Assembly (NCBI RefSeq): GCF_045223415.1
Contig: NZ_JBEQZJ010000002.1
Coordinates: 1-64,000, forward strand
Length of the DNA: 64,000 nt
Source: Hoskinsella mucinilytica
GTDB taxonomy: Bacteria; Bacillota_I; Bacilli_A; Erysipelotrichales; Erysipelotrichaceae
Direction: 5' to 3'
The position numbers and the translations under genes were made by a program. This document shows positions 18,624 through 26,914 of this stretch, piece by piece (the stretch's first letter is position 1; every line of letters begins with the position of its first letter). The notes beneath the pieces are model-generated. The model saw only the letters and a list, made by a program, of their open reading frames with translations. It was not told the DNA's origin and did not search any database.

Positions 18624-20228
18624 TTACTTTGATGCTTCTTCTTTTTTTATCGTATGAATTCCACCTGTACTAAAAATACAAACTAGACATAACAAACCAA
18701 GTACATACAATGCATGTTGTGTGGATTGAATTCTTGCCTGTGCATTGATATGAATCAATTCTTGTTGTTCCTCATGACTCATTGGAATATCAGAAAGTGA
18801 TGCTATAAAAGCTGTATCTGACATAAAGCTTACATTCTTTTGTTCTTCCTGTTCTCTTACCTCATTAGATATCAAGGTATCTGTTTTCATATATTTAGAT
18901 AAATTGGTATTGATCGTAAAGATCATTACCATACCTAGAACAGCCACACCAATGGCTTGTCCAACATTTCTTGCGGTTGCCTGAATACCACCTGATTGTT
19001 GTGCATCTCGCTCATTTACTGCCAAAGCAACAACATTACTTGCCTGTGCACTCAATAAGCCCTGTCCAACACCGGCAATGACCAATCCCAAATACATACC
19101 GCTATTGACTCCATGCTCTTGCAAAGATATAGCCATAGGTACAACTGATACAGCCAAGAAAAGATAACCTATCCTCAGAATCGTTTTAGGGTGAATATGA
19201 GAAGCATATTTTGGCACGCCCATAGATGCCAAAAACATAGGAGCACCTACACATATCATGGCAACACCTGTTTGCACAGCATTGAAACCACCTACCACTT
19301 GTAAATATGGATTCACAAGCATCACCGTACCACCTAAATATAAGAAGACGATAGCACTTGCGAACAAGCCGGCACGTACTTGAGATGATTTCAGGAAGGA
19401 TGCTGGTATCAAAGCACAACCGTTCTTTTCTTCGATACGCTTTTCCATCATGATCAAAAAGCCTAAAATAATGATACCTAAAACAGCAAGGGGCAAAGAT
19501 GGTGAAATGCCAAAGATCGTGAATGGTGCTTGAATCGGTGTAATCAATCCCCAAACTGAAATCTTAGAGATACCGATCAAGAACAAAAACAGTCCAAGTG
19601 CCGCAACGATCGTTCCTTGCACATCCATTTTTAACTTTTTTTCAGATCTTTCCACATCGGGAATAAAGCTCGATCCGGCCAAGATCACCATAAAATAAAC
19701 AGCCAATGCTCCAAATGCAATACGAAAGCCAAATGCATCTAATAAAAAGCCTGCAATGATAGGACCGGCTGCCGCAGCGATTCCTGTTGCTGCTCCTATT
19801 GCGCCAAATGCAACCACTCGTTGGTTTCCTTGATAAATCCCAGGAATCAAACCAAGCACAGATGGAATCATAAAGCTTGCACCTAATCCTACCAACAATC
19901 TACCTCCCCAAGTAAACATTACAACGTTGGTAGAAATCGCCAATACCATTTCTCCGATCATTGCCAGAACTACACCGATCCTAAAATTCTTTTTCCAACC
20001 GATGATGATACCTAGCATTCCCCCTGCAACCATAAAGGCACCGGCACATAAAGAATAAACCATATTCGCTAATTGAATATCATTCATACTAGCATGAAGT
20101 GCCGCTATCAGATCATTGGTCGCTACACTTAAGACCGCATTGTCTCCTGATGTCCCTATCTGTGTAAACATCAAAACGATCAACGGTAGGTATAGCATTT
20201 GTTTCTTATCTTTTAAAACTGCTTCCAT
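18624..20228 (-). CDS. MFS drug-exporter-like transporter (DHA2 family, 14 TMS)
   Basis: 534 residues with about 14 membrane segments, the signature of the DHA2 (EmrB/QacA-like) drug:H+ antiporters. Motifs include 'GGRLLVGLGASFMIPSVLGL' near residues 108-127 and a motif-C-like 'GAIGAATGIAAAAGPIIAGFLLDAFG' near 141-166. A loop before the last segment (about 445-495) is charged. GGAGGTTC precedes the ATG. First gene of a two-gene operon with the amidohydrolase, divergent from the BglG-type regulator. Substrate unknown. Confidence 0.88.
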   Translation of the reverse strand: MEAVLKDKKQMLYLPLIVLMFTQIGTSGDNAVLSVATNDLIAALHASMNDIQLANMVYSLCAGAFMVAGGMLGIIIGWKKNFRIGVVLAMIGEMVLAISTNVVMFTWGGRLLVGLGASFMIPSVLGLIPGIYQGNQRVVAFGAIGAATGIAAAAGPIIAGFLLDAFGFRIAFGALAVYFMVILAGSSFIPDVERSEKKLKMDVQGTIVAALGLFLFLIGISKISVWGLITPIQAPFTIFGISPSLPLAVLGIIILGFLIMMEKRIEEKNGCALIPASFLKSSQVRAGLFASAIVFLYLGGTVMLVNPYLQVVGGFNAVQTGVAMICVGAPMFLASMGVPKYASHIHPKTILRIGYLFLAVSVVPMAISLQEHGVNSGMYLGLVIAGVGQGLLSAQASNVVALAVNERDAQQSGGIQATARNVGQAIGVAVLGMVMIFTINTNLSKYMKTDTLISNEVREQEEQKNVSFMSDTAFIASLSDIPMSHEEQQELIHINAQARIQSTQHALYVLGLLCLVCIFSTGGIHTIKKEEASK

Positions 20229-20267
20229 GTAAGAACCTCCTCAAAGCTTTTTCTTTTACCATACCCC

Positions 20268-20295
20268 ATTATAATCTTGCCTGTTTCATTGTTAA
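20268..20295 (-). promoter_or_regulatory. Promoter of the MFS-amidohydrolase operon
   Basis: Reverse strand: TTAACA (20290-20295), 16-base spacer, TATAAT (20268-20273). Just upstream, between the divergent genes, an inverted repeat TTACC-N8-GGTAA lies at 20305-20322 and could be the operator of the adjacent regulator. Confidence 0.65.
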
Positions 20296-20352
20296 GTAGC
20301 AAAATTACCGTTGTTATGGTAAAATTTTTCCATCAGAAAAGAGGACCCTATC

Positions 20353-22146
20353 ATGAACCAAAGACAGCGAAAACTTTTTCTATTTATGTTAAATCAACCG
20401 CATTATCAACCCATACAATCGATATGTGACTTATCAGGATTCAGTGAAAAGACCATACGTAATGATATTAAGACCATCAATGCCTATTTAAAGGAACACC
20501 ATATCACCTCTTATATTGAAACCAAACGAGGCAACGGTATTCGCATAAAGCTAGAGGAAGATGAAAAAGAGTTTCTACATTATTTTCTTGAATCCAAGGT
20601 GTTGGAAATCAAACCGGATTTGGATCGTTTTTATCATGGGATGCTATTGTTACTGTTTTCCAATGAGCTTTATACCATGGATGCTCTTGCGGATGCGCTA
20701 TATACCAATAGAGTACAGTTAAAAGAGGAGCTTTTATGCTGGGAAAGCATGCTTGATACCTTTGATTTATCCTTATCCAGAAATCATCATCTTCAAATCC
20801 TTGGTGAGGAACAACAAATTCGCCTTTTTGTTTTATATTATTTTTATCAAATGGCAGGAAAAGCAATGCCTATCATCGAGCAGACCATCTTACATGAAAA
20901 TCAAGCCTTTTTCCATAAGATTCTTCACCGATATGAACAATATTTAAAACAACGCTTTACTTCTAATGCCATTCGTCAATTCACGATTTATCTTGGTATC
21001 ATGGTCATACGCATTCAACATCAACATCCCATTCTTGCTTTACCGCATTCGTCAAAAACATTTCAAACCACCATACAAACGACTTTACAAAATGAGTTTC
21101 ATATTGAAATCAGTGATGTGGAAATGCAATTTTTAGAGGATATGATTGAAAGCGGAGCACGACAATGGAATCAGGATCTATTACAACAATATCCACTTCT
21201 TTCATCCAGTAAACAGCTTACCACAACCTTCTTTCAACATCTAAGCATGCAATATCCTATGACTTATGAAGAAGAAATGGCAAATTTATTTGCCATCTTA
21301 CTACAAACGGCCATGATTCGTAAAAAGAATCATATGCGTGTCTTACATATTCAAGATGAAATCGTCAAATATGAATCCATGCCTGCGTTTTTAAGTATCA
21401 TGCGTATCTTTCATGAAGATAGTGCCCTACAACAACTGGATCTTTATGAAGGAGAATTTTCCCGTTTGACCATGCTTTTATTACCTATATTTGATCAATT
21501 AGAACAATGGCATCGTTATCATGTCGGTTTGATCGTCAATTGTTCTTTAGAACTTGCTTATTATGGAAAAAAGCGTATTTCACAAGCCCTTCCGCAAATC
21601 GATATTGACTATATTCTAACGGAAGATGATATTGAAACGATCAAAGACAAGGTTGATTTTTTTATCAGCTTTGATTATCTTCCCTATGCGATTCCTTTTG
21701 TAGAAATCTCCAGTATGATTCAAGATCAAGACATTCGAAAACTAAAAAGCTATCTCAAAGAACTTCGTTTCAAAGCAGTAAAAAAGCTTGCTCTCCCTAT
21801 GATAAAAAAGCAGATGAAAGCATCACAAGAGGAAGATATCCTCTATCAATTATATGAAGAATTATGTTCACAAACAGATCAGATTTCATTTGAAACATTT
21901 AACATCATGTACAAACGACAATCTTTGATTTTACAAAACAGTCTTGTTTTGATCTTATATGATTCTCGCCTTTCTCAAAACAAAGTAGTATGTTACGAGT
22001 TAAAAAAGAAGTGTTATCTAAAGGGCAGAACCATTCTTTCCGTCGTTTTTATCACCTTATCCGATATGTCCTATGATGACTTATGGAATCATACTCTATG
22101 GATCAAGCATATGCTCAAGACCCAATTTGCATATACATCTTTATAA
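20353..22146 (+). CDS. BglG/MtlR-type transcriptional regulator with PRD-like region
   Basis: 597 residues. An N-terminal HTH (about 15-60, 'SGFSEKTIRNDIKTINAYL') and a second HTH-like segment (about 105-140) are followed by a helical PRD-like region (about 170-350). An EIIB-like segment near 398 ('HVGLIVNCS', with a Cys at the phospho-site position) and a C-terminal EIIA-like part lacking an obvious active His follow. This order matches transcriptional activators that sense sugar-PTS phosphorylation. No PTS genes are nearby; it faces the transporter-amidohydrolase pair and probably regulates it. That link is inferred from position only. Confidence 0.78.
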   Translation: MNQRQRKLFLFMLNQPHYQPIQSICDLSGFSEKTIRNDIKTINAYLKEHHITSYIETKRGNGIRIKLEEDEKEFLHYFLESKVLEIKPDLDRFYHGMLLLLFSNELYTMDALADALYTNRVQLKEELLCWESMLDTFDLSLSRNHHLQILGEEQQIRLFVLYYFYQMAGKAMPIIEQTILHENQAFFHKILHRYEQYLKQRFTSNAIRQFTIYLGIMVIRIQHQHPILALPHSSKTFQTTIQTTLQNEFHIEISDVEMQFLEDMIESGARQWNQDLLQQYPLLSSSKQLTTTFFQHLSMQYPMTYEEEMANLFAILLQTAMIRKKNHMRVLHIQDEIVKYESMPAFLSIMRIFHEDSALQQLDLYEGEFSRLTMLLLPIFDQLEQWHRYHVGLIVNCSLELAYYGKKRISQALPQIDIDYILTEDDIETIKDKVDFFISFDYLPYAIPFVEISSMIQDQDIRKLKSYLKELRFKAVKKLALPMIKKQMKASQEEDILYQLYEELCSQTDQISFETFNIMYKRQSLILQNSLVLILYDSRLSQNKVVCYELKKKCYLKGRTILSVVFITLSDMSYDDLWNHTLWIKHMLKTQFAYTSL

Positions 22147-22151
22147 AAATC

Positions 22152-22220
22152 GCACCTCCTCCTAACAATCGCCAATACCGGTAGACTTCTTCTACATAAG
22201 GTAGAAGAAAGGAGGTGAAA
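22152..22220 (-). terminator. Terminator region between convergent genes
   Basis: An inner perfect 9-bp hairpin (TTCTTCTAC/GTAGAAGAA, 22181-22203 region) is nested inside outer arms CACCTCCT and AGGAGGTG. On the reverse strand the outer stem ends in CGATTTTTAT, so it serves the genes ending at 22229; it can also stop the regulator transcript. Confidence 0.7.
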
Positions 22221-22228
22221 AAAAACCG

Positions 22229-23032
22229 TTAACGATAACGGTCATAAATACCTTTTCCCATACCAAAGCTTCCATGTTGTTTCAAGTAAGCCTTCAGCTT
22301 TCTTTGTAAGCTCGTATCTTCAGGATAAGCATCTACATTCTCATCTACAAAACCAAAAACTCTTTCTTCTCCTTGATGACTTGTTTCATCTACGGCATAA
22401 ACAGTAAAGATATCTTGGAATTGGTATAGATTAGAATGAGGGGATACCATGGTTTTTAATGCAGGATGAAGCAGCCAGCTTTCTCCCCAAAATATGGCAT
22501 GCTCTTTTTGATAGAAATCCATCGCTAAGGCAAAGGAATCCATACAAGCTGATATGTTTAAAGGCTCTCCTTGCGCAACATGAACTTCAATGACGTGTTC
22601 CCCACGATACAACTGGTATGAGCTGATATCCTCATGTAGCCTTATTTCCTGAAACGCCAGTCTACCCAGACGAAATACTTCTAGGCAAACATGAAATCTA
22701 AGCCAACAGACTTCATCAATTCCCCACTCTTGATAATGTTTTTTACAATGATCGTTCCAAAGCGTGATATCACGAAAGGTATCAATAAATATCTTTTTGC
22801 TGATGTTGCGCTTTTGATATTCCTCAAAACATTGTACTGCCAATTCTAAAAACATACGAAGGGAAAACATCCGAAACTGGTTTTGTGCTTTACAATATGC
22901 AAGAAATCGAGACGCTTCAAAGCGTAACGCATATGCGGTTTGTTTCATTTCCTCTGTAAAAGGATATTGTATCGCTTGTATCATCGCTTCCTTTTCTAAA
23001 CCGATCTCATAAGCTAAAGTTTCTATATCCAT
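22229..23032 (-). CDS. Acyltransferase-like protein (NAT_N/GNAT_C family)
   Basis: About 267 residues. The C-terminal half matches the GNAT_C pattern: 'HVAQGEPLN' near 155, 'WGESWLLHPALKTMVSPHSNLYQF' near 183, 'RVFGFV', 'EDTSLQRKLKAYLKQHG' near 236 and a final 'GMGKGI'. Members are annotated as acyltransferase-domain proteins; no substrate is known. The frame is open further upstream, but ATG 23032 has GGAGGG six bases before it and overlaps the stop of the deacetylase gene by one base (TAATG), indicating translational coupling. Confidence 0.75.
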   Translation of the reverse strand: MDIETLAYEIGLEKEAMIQAIQYPFTEEMKQTAYALRFEASRFLAYCKAQNQFRMFSLRMFLELAVQCFEEYQKRNISKKIFIDTFRDITLWNDHCKKHYQEWGIDEVCWLRFHVCLEVFRLGRLAFQEIRLHEDISSYQLYRGEHVIEVHVAQGEPLNISACMDSFALAMDFYQKEHAIFWGESWLLHPALKTMVSPHSNLYQFQDIFTVYAVDETSHQGEERVFGFVDENVDAYPEDTSLQRKLKAYLKQHGSFGMGKGIYDRYR

Positions 23033-23817
23033 TAAGATCCCTCCAACATTGCTTGAAACACCTCTAATGTCGTATATCGATTTACACAAAATCTAGGCAA
23101 GCGATAAGGATCATCTTTTATGGATGCTTTTTTATTTTCATTAAATCCAAAGGCAAGTTTGGTACCTTTCTGTTTCAATACTTCGATCAGTGTATCATTC
23201 GCATGTCCATAAGGGTATGCCAGATATTCACTAGATACCAACTGATTACTTTTTTCAATATCCGCTTCAAGTTGTGCTTTTTTCATTTGATCTATTCGAA
23301 AGCCTTTATCCTTATGATGTAGATCATAGGTGTGGGAATAAAACTCCAAACTGCTTGCATTGATATCAGATAAGGAGGCATGTTGGCGTATGGTAGCATC
23401 ATAAGGACCATGCTCTTTGATACTTGAGGCAATCGCAAATACACTTCCATGAAAGCCATATTTTTCTAAAATGGGTTGAGCATAATGAATGGAGGATAAA
23501 AAGCCATCATCAAAGGTGATCACTACACTTTTTTCAGGTAAAGACAGATGTCCCATTCGCCATGCATATACCTCATCTAATGTCAGCGTATGATATCCTT
23601 GTTCATAAAGATATTTCATTTCTTCTTCAAAGGTAGATAGCTTTGTGACCCACATATTATGAGGGAAATTTGCCTCTGCTTCTGCATCCGGGGCGATATG
23701 ATGAAAGCCTAGAATGGGCAACGTAGTTCTTGGTCGTGATTTGCTGTATACTATCTGTATCCCATATAAGAAGAAGATACAAGCAGTCAAATATATATAT
23801 AGTCTTTTGTGTTTCAT
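23032..23817 (-). CDS. Polysaccharide deacetylase family protein
   Basis: 261 residues with one N-terminal membrane segment (about 7-24), placing the enzyme outside the cell. The NodB-homology domain shows 'ILGFHHI' near 35, 'VVITFDDGF' near 98 (the catalytic Asp-Asp motif), 'EFYSHTYDLH' near 156 (a metal-binding S-H-T/S variant) and 'LAYPYGH' near 199. Such enzymes remove acetyl groups from wall or extracellular polysaccharide. It sits one base after the aldehyde dehydrogenase stop and overlaps the next gene, so the three form an operon. Confidence 0.9.
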   Translation of the reverse strand: MKHKRLYIYLTACIFFLYGIQIVYSKSRPRTTLPILGFHHIAPDAEAEANFPHNMWVTKLSTFEEEMKYLYEQGYHTLTLDEVYAWRMGHLSLPEKSVVITFDDGFLSSIHYAQPILEKYGFHGSVFAIASSIKEHGPYDATIRQHASLSDINASSLEFYSHTYDLHHKDKGFRIDQMKKAQLEADIEKSNQLVSSEYLAYPYGHANDTLIEVLKQKGTKLAFGFNENKKASIKDDPYRLPRFCVNRYTTLEVFQAMLEGS

Positions 23818-23818
23818 A

Positions 23819-25189
23819 TTATTTCATAAACAGCCGAATGATGGCATCCTTTGTTTTCTTATAAGGTGGATATCGAAATGGTAGATCCATCCATTGTGCT
23901 TTTTTGACAATGCTTCTTTGATGAGAGAAAGTCAAAAAGGAATCATAACCGTGATAACTTCCCATACCACTTTGTCCTACACCGCCAAATCCCATATGGC
24001 TACTGGCAAGATGAATGATCGTATCATTGATACAGCCCCCACCAAAGCTACATTCATTTAGAATCCGTTTTTCTACTTTTGGATTGCTTGTGAATAGATA
24101 TAAAGCAAGAGGATGCTCTTTTGATTCGATATAATCAATAACATCATCTAATTCATCATAGACCAATATCGGAAGAAGTGGTCCGAAAATTTCTTCTTGC
24201 ATGATACGAAAATGAGTTTCTACACCATCAATGACAGTAGGTTCTATTTGCCTAGTTTCTTTACAAACTTCACCGCCGATACAAATCGTGCCTTCCTTCA
24301 TCAAGGAACATAAGCGTTCAAAATGCTTATCATTGATGATACAAGGATAATCGGGATGTTTGATTGGTCGATCACCATAGCCGACCTGTATGGCTTGTTT
24401 GAGATAACATAAAAAATCATTTTTTAAGGAACGCTGAATCAATACATAATCCGGTGCCACACACGTTTGACCGGCATTTAAAAATTTACCAAATACAATG
24501 CGTTTTGCGGCTAGTTTTAAATCCGCACTTTCTTCTATGATACATGGACTTTTACCACCTAATTCCAAACTTACCGGGGTAAGATAGCGACTTGCTTTTT
24601 CCATGACCTGCTTTCCAACCTCGACACCTCCGGTAAAAAAGATATAATCAAAACGTTGTTCTAACAGCTCTGTATTTTCTTTTCTACCACCTTCTACGAC
24701 CGCAACATAATGCGGTTCAAAACATTCTTCAATGATGATATGAATGATCGAAGAAATGTGCGGTGCATAAGCACTCGGTTTTAAAATCACCGTATTGCCA
24801 GCAGCAAGAGCGCCAATAAGTGGCTCCATACAAAGCTGAAAAGGATAATTCCATGGTGCCATAACAAGTACAACTCCATATGGCTGCGGTACACGATAGC
24901 TTGTCGCATAAAATTGTGCAAGCGGAGTATGGCAACGTTTTGGTTTGCTCCATTGATCAATATGACGTAACTGAAAGGTCAATTCACTTAACACCATACC
25001 GATCTCACTCATATAACTTTCACTTGGTGATTTATGTAAATCCAAATACAGTGCCTGTTCGATATCCTCTACATGTCTTCTGATGGCATCTCGTAAGGTA
25101 CGTAGCGCCATCTTACGATATCCGACATCTTTGCTAAGATGTCGTTTGTAAAAATTTCGCTGTTGTGAAACCAGTTCCTTTATTTCCAT
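23819..25189 (-). CDS. Aldehyde dehydrogenase (class 3-like, NAD(P)+-dependent)
   Basis: About 456 residues. It oxidises aldehydes to acids. Visible motifs: 'APWNYPFQL' near 107, 'FTGGVEVGKQVMEKA' near 180, 'LELGGKSPCII' near 203 with the catalytic Glu, and 'NAGQTCVAPDYVLI' near 234 with the nucleophilic Cys. The size and the C-terminal 'FGGVGQSGMGSYHG' fit the class 3/fatty aldehyde group. The frame opens five codons earlier, but ATG 25189 is preceded by GGAGG eight bases upstream, which lies inside the alternative start. Confidence 0.93.
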   Translation of the reverse strand: MEIKELVSQQRNFYKRHLSKDVGYRKMALRTLRDAIRRHVEDIEQALYLDLHKSPSESYMSEIGMVLSELTFQLRHIDQWSKPKRCHTPLAQFYATSYRVPQPYGVVLVMAPWNYPFQLCMEPLIGALAAGNTVILKPSAYAPHISSIIHIIIEECFEPHYVAVVEGGRKENTELLEQRFDYIFFTGGVEVGKQVMEKASRYLTPVSLELGGKSPCIIEESADLKLAAKRIVFGKFLNAGQTCVAPDYVLIQRSLKNDFLCYLKQAIQVGYGDRPIKHPDYPCIINDKHFERLCSLMKEGTICIGGEVCKETRQIEPTVIDGVETHFRIMQEEIFGPLLPILVYDELDDVIDYIESKEHPLALYLFTSNPKVEKRILNECSFGGGCINDTIIHLASSHMGFGGVGQSGMGSYHGYDSFLTFSHQRSIVKKAQWMDLPFRYPPYKKTKDAIIRLFMK

Positions 25190-25300
25190 AGGATACACCT
25201 CCATAAAACCTCTACCATTAGTATAGCATTATTTATCAAAAACAGGGAATCTTAATCAATGATTACTTCGTGAAAACTTACACAAATTATATTTTTCTAA

Positions 25301-25328
25301 TTACAAATCGCTCAATTTACAGTATAAT
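25301..25328 (+). promoter_or_regulatory. Promoter of the hydrogenase-like gene
   Basis: TTACAA (25301-25306), 16-base spacer, TATAAT (25323-25328), 19 bases before the start codon, which has its own GAGGTGA site. Confidence 0.75.
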
Positions 25329-25347
25329 GAATGCGAGGTGATACACA

Positions 25348-26868
25348 ATGAGTATGAGAGGTATTTACAGTTCTGTTACAGATATTCGTAGAAAGGTTTT
25401 TACAGAGATTGCCCGTCTTGCATATGAAAGCGGTGACTATGCGACAAAGATCGAACAATTGCCGTATAAGATATTACCGGGAGAGCGTGCAACGTATCGT
25501 GATTCTATTTTTCTAGAAAGAGCGATCGTTGGGGAACGTCTTCGTTTAGGTATCGGACTTCCTTTACGTAGAATGGATGAACATGCCCCATTATCCGATG
25601 GTATTGAAGAAAGTGCCATAGCAGAAAAATACTATGATGATCCATTGATCAACATTATCAAATTTGCTTGCAATGCCTGTCCTGATAATCAGGTTGTGGT
25701 TACTGATACTTGTCAAGGCTGTCTTGCACATCCTTGTAAAGAAGTATGTCCGAAAGATGCGATTCGTATCGTAAACGGAAAATCATTTATAGATCAAGAA
25801 AAATGTATCAAATGTGGACGTTGTAAGGATGTTTGTCCATATGGTGCCATCAATAAACTAGAACGACCTTGTGCGAGAAGCTGTGGGATGGATGCTATCG
25901 GTTCCGATGAATTTGGGCGTGCCGAAATTGATTATGACAAGTGTGTATCTTGTGGTATGTGTCTTGTCAATTGTCCATTTGGTGCCATTGTGGATAAAGG
26001 ACAGATCTTTCAAACAATTCATGCAATGAAGGATGGTAAAGAAGTGATTGCCGCAATAGCTCCTGCCTTTGTAGGTCAATTCGGAGCCGGTGTTACACCG
26101 GAAAAAGTAAAAGGTGCCTTAAAAGAGCTTGGATTTGCGGATGTTGTTGAAGTAGCGATTGGCGCTGATTTATGTACGGTAGAAGAAGCGGAAGACTTTT
26201 TAAGTAAAGTGCCTGGAGAACAGCCCTTCATGGCAACCAGTTGTTGTCCTGCATGGTCCGTTATGGCAAAAAAACTATTTCCTGATTTCAAACCATATAT
26301 TTCTATGGCATTGACTCCAATGGTATTAACCGGTCGATTGATCAAGAAAACCAAACCTGATGCAAAGGTCGTTTTCATTGGTCCTTGTGCCGCTAAAAAA
26401 CTAGAAGCAAGTCGCAAGAGCGTGAGAAGTGATATCGATTTTGTGCTAACCTTTGAAGAGGTTATGGGAATGTTTGAAGCAAAAGGTATTGACCTTGCCC
26501 AAGCTGTTGTAGATGATCCATTTGAAGAAGGTACTGCAAATGGACGAGGCTTTGCAATCAGTGGTGGTGTCGCTAATGCAGTGAAACAATGTATCCAAAA
26601 AGAACATCCGGATACTGAAGTTTTGATCGATAGCGCAGAAGGTTTGAAAAATTGCCGTACGATGCTGATGATGGCAAAGGCCGGTAAACGTAATGGCTAT
26701 CTATTAGAAGGAATGGCTTGTCCTGGTGGATGTGTTGCCGGTGCAGGAACCCTTCAACCGGTAATTAAATCAAGCGCATTGGTGAAGAAGTATACCAATG
26801 ATGCTGAGAAAAAGCTTGCTTTTGAAAGTGATTATTTAGACAATCTTGAACTTATCACAAAAGAATAA
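25348..26868 (+). CDS. Monomeric [FeFe]-hydrogenase-like protein (probably group B)
   Basis: 506 residues, cytoplasmic. A ferredoxin-like region at about 108-215 carries three sets of clustered Cys (4Fe-4S). The H-cluster domain shows all three loops: 'TSCCPAW' near 297, 'GPCAAKK' near 345 and 'EGMACPGGC' near 454. The wording of these loops (PAW and GPC rather than PGW and MPC) fits the group B monomeric enzymes. It may produce H2 or oxidise it in fermentation. The HydE/F/G maturases are not in the window. It is transcribed alone and ends in a strong terminator. Confidence 0.88.
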   Translation: MSMRGIYSSVTDIRRKVFTEIARLAYESGDYATKIEQLPYKILPGERATYRDSIFLERAIVGERLRLGIGLPLRRMDEHAPLSDGIEESAIAEKYYDDPLINIIKFACNACPDNQVVVTDTCQGCLAHPCKEVCPKDAIRIVNGKSFIDQEKCIKCGRCKDVCPYGAINKLERPCARSCGMDAIGSDEFGRAEIDYDKCVSCGMCLVNCPFGAIVDKGQIFQTIHAMKDGKEVIAAIAPAFVGQFGAGVTPEKVKGALKELGFADVVEVAIGADLCTVEEAEDFLSKVPGEQPFMATSCCPAWSVMAKKLFPDFKPYISMALTPMVLTGRLIKKTKPDAKVVFIGPCAAKKLEASRKSVRSDIDFVLTFEEVMGMFEAKGIDLAQAVVDDPFEEGTANGRGFAISGGVANAVKQCIQKEHPDTEVLIDSAEGLKNCRTMLMMAKAGKRNGYLLEGMACPGGCVAGAGTLQPVIKSSALVKKYTNDAEKKLAFESDYLDNLELITKE

Positions 26869-26874
26869 ACTAAA

Positions 26875-26912
26875 AAAGCGAATATAGGAGAGAAATGTCC
26901 TAGATTCGCTTT
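26875..26912. terminator. Bidirectional terminator
   Basis: Stem AAAGCGAAT (26875-26883) with ATTCGCTTT (26904-26912), flanked by A and T tracts. It lies between the convergent hydrogenase-like and hybrid-kinase genes. Confidence 0.8.
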
Positions 26913-26914
26913 AT

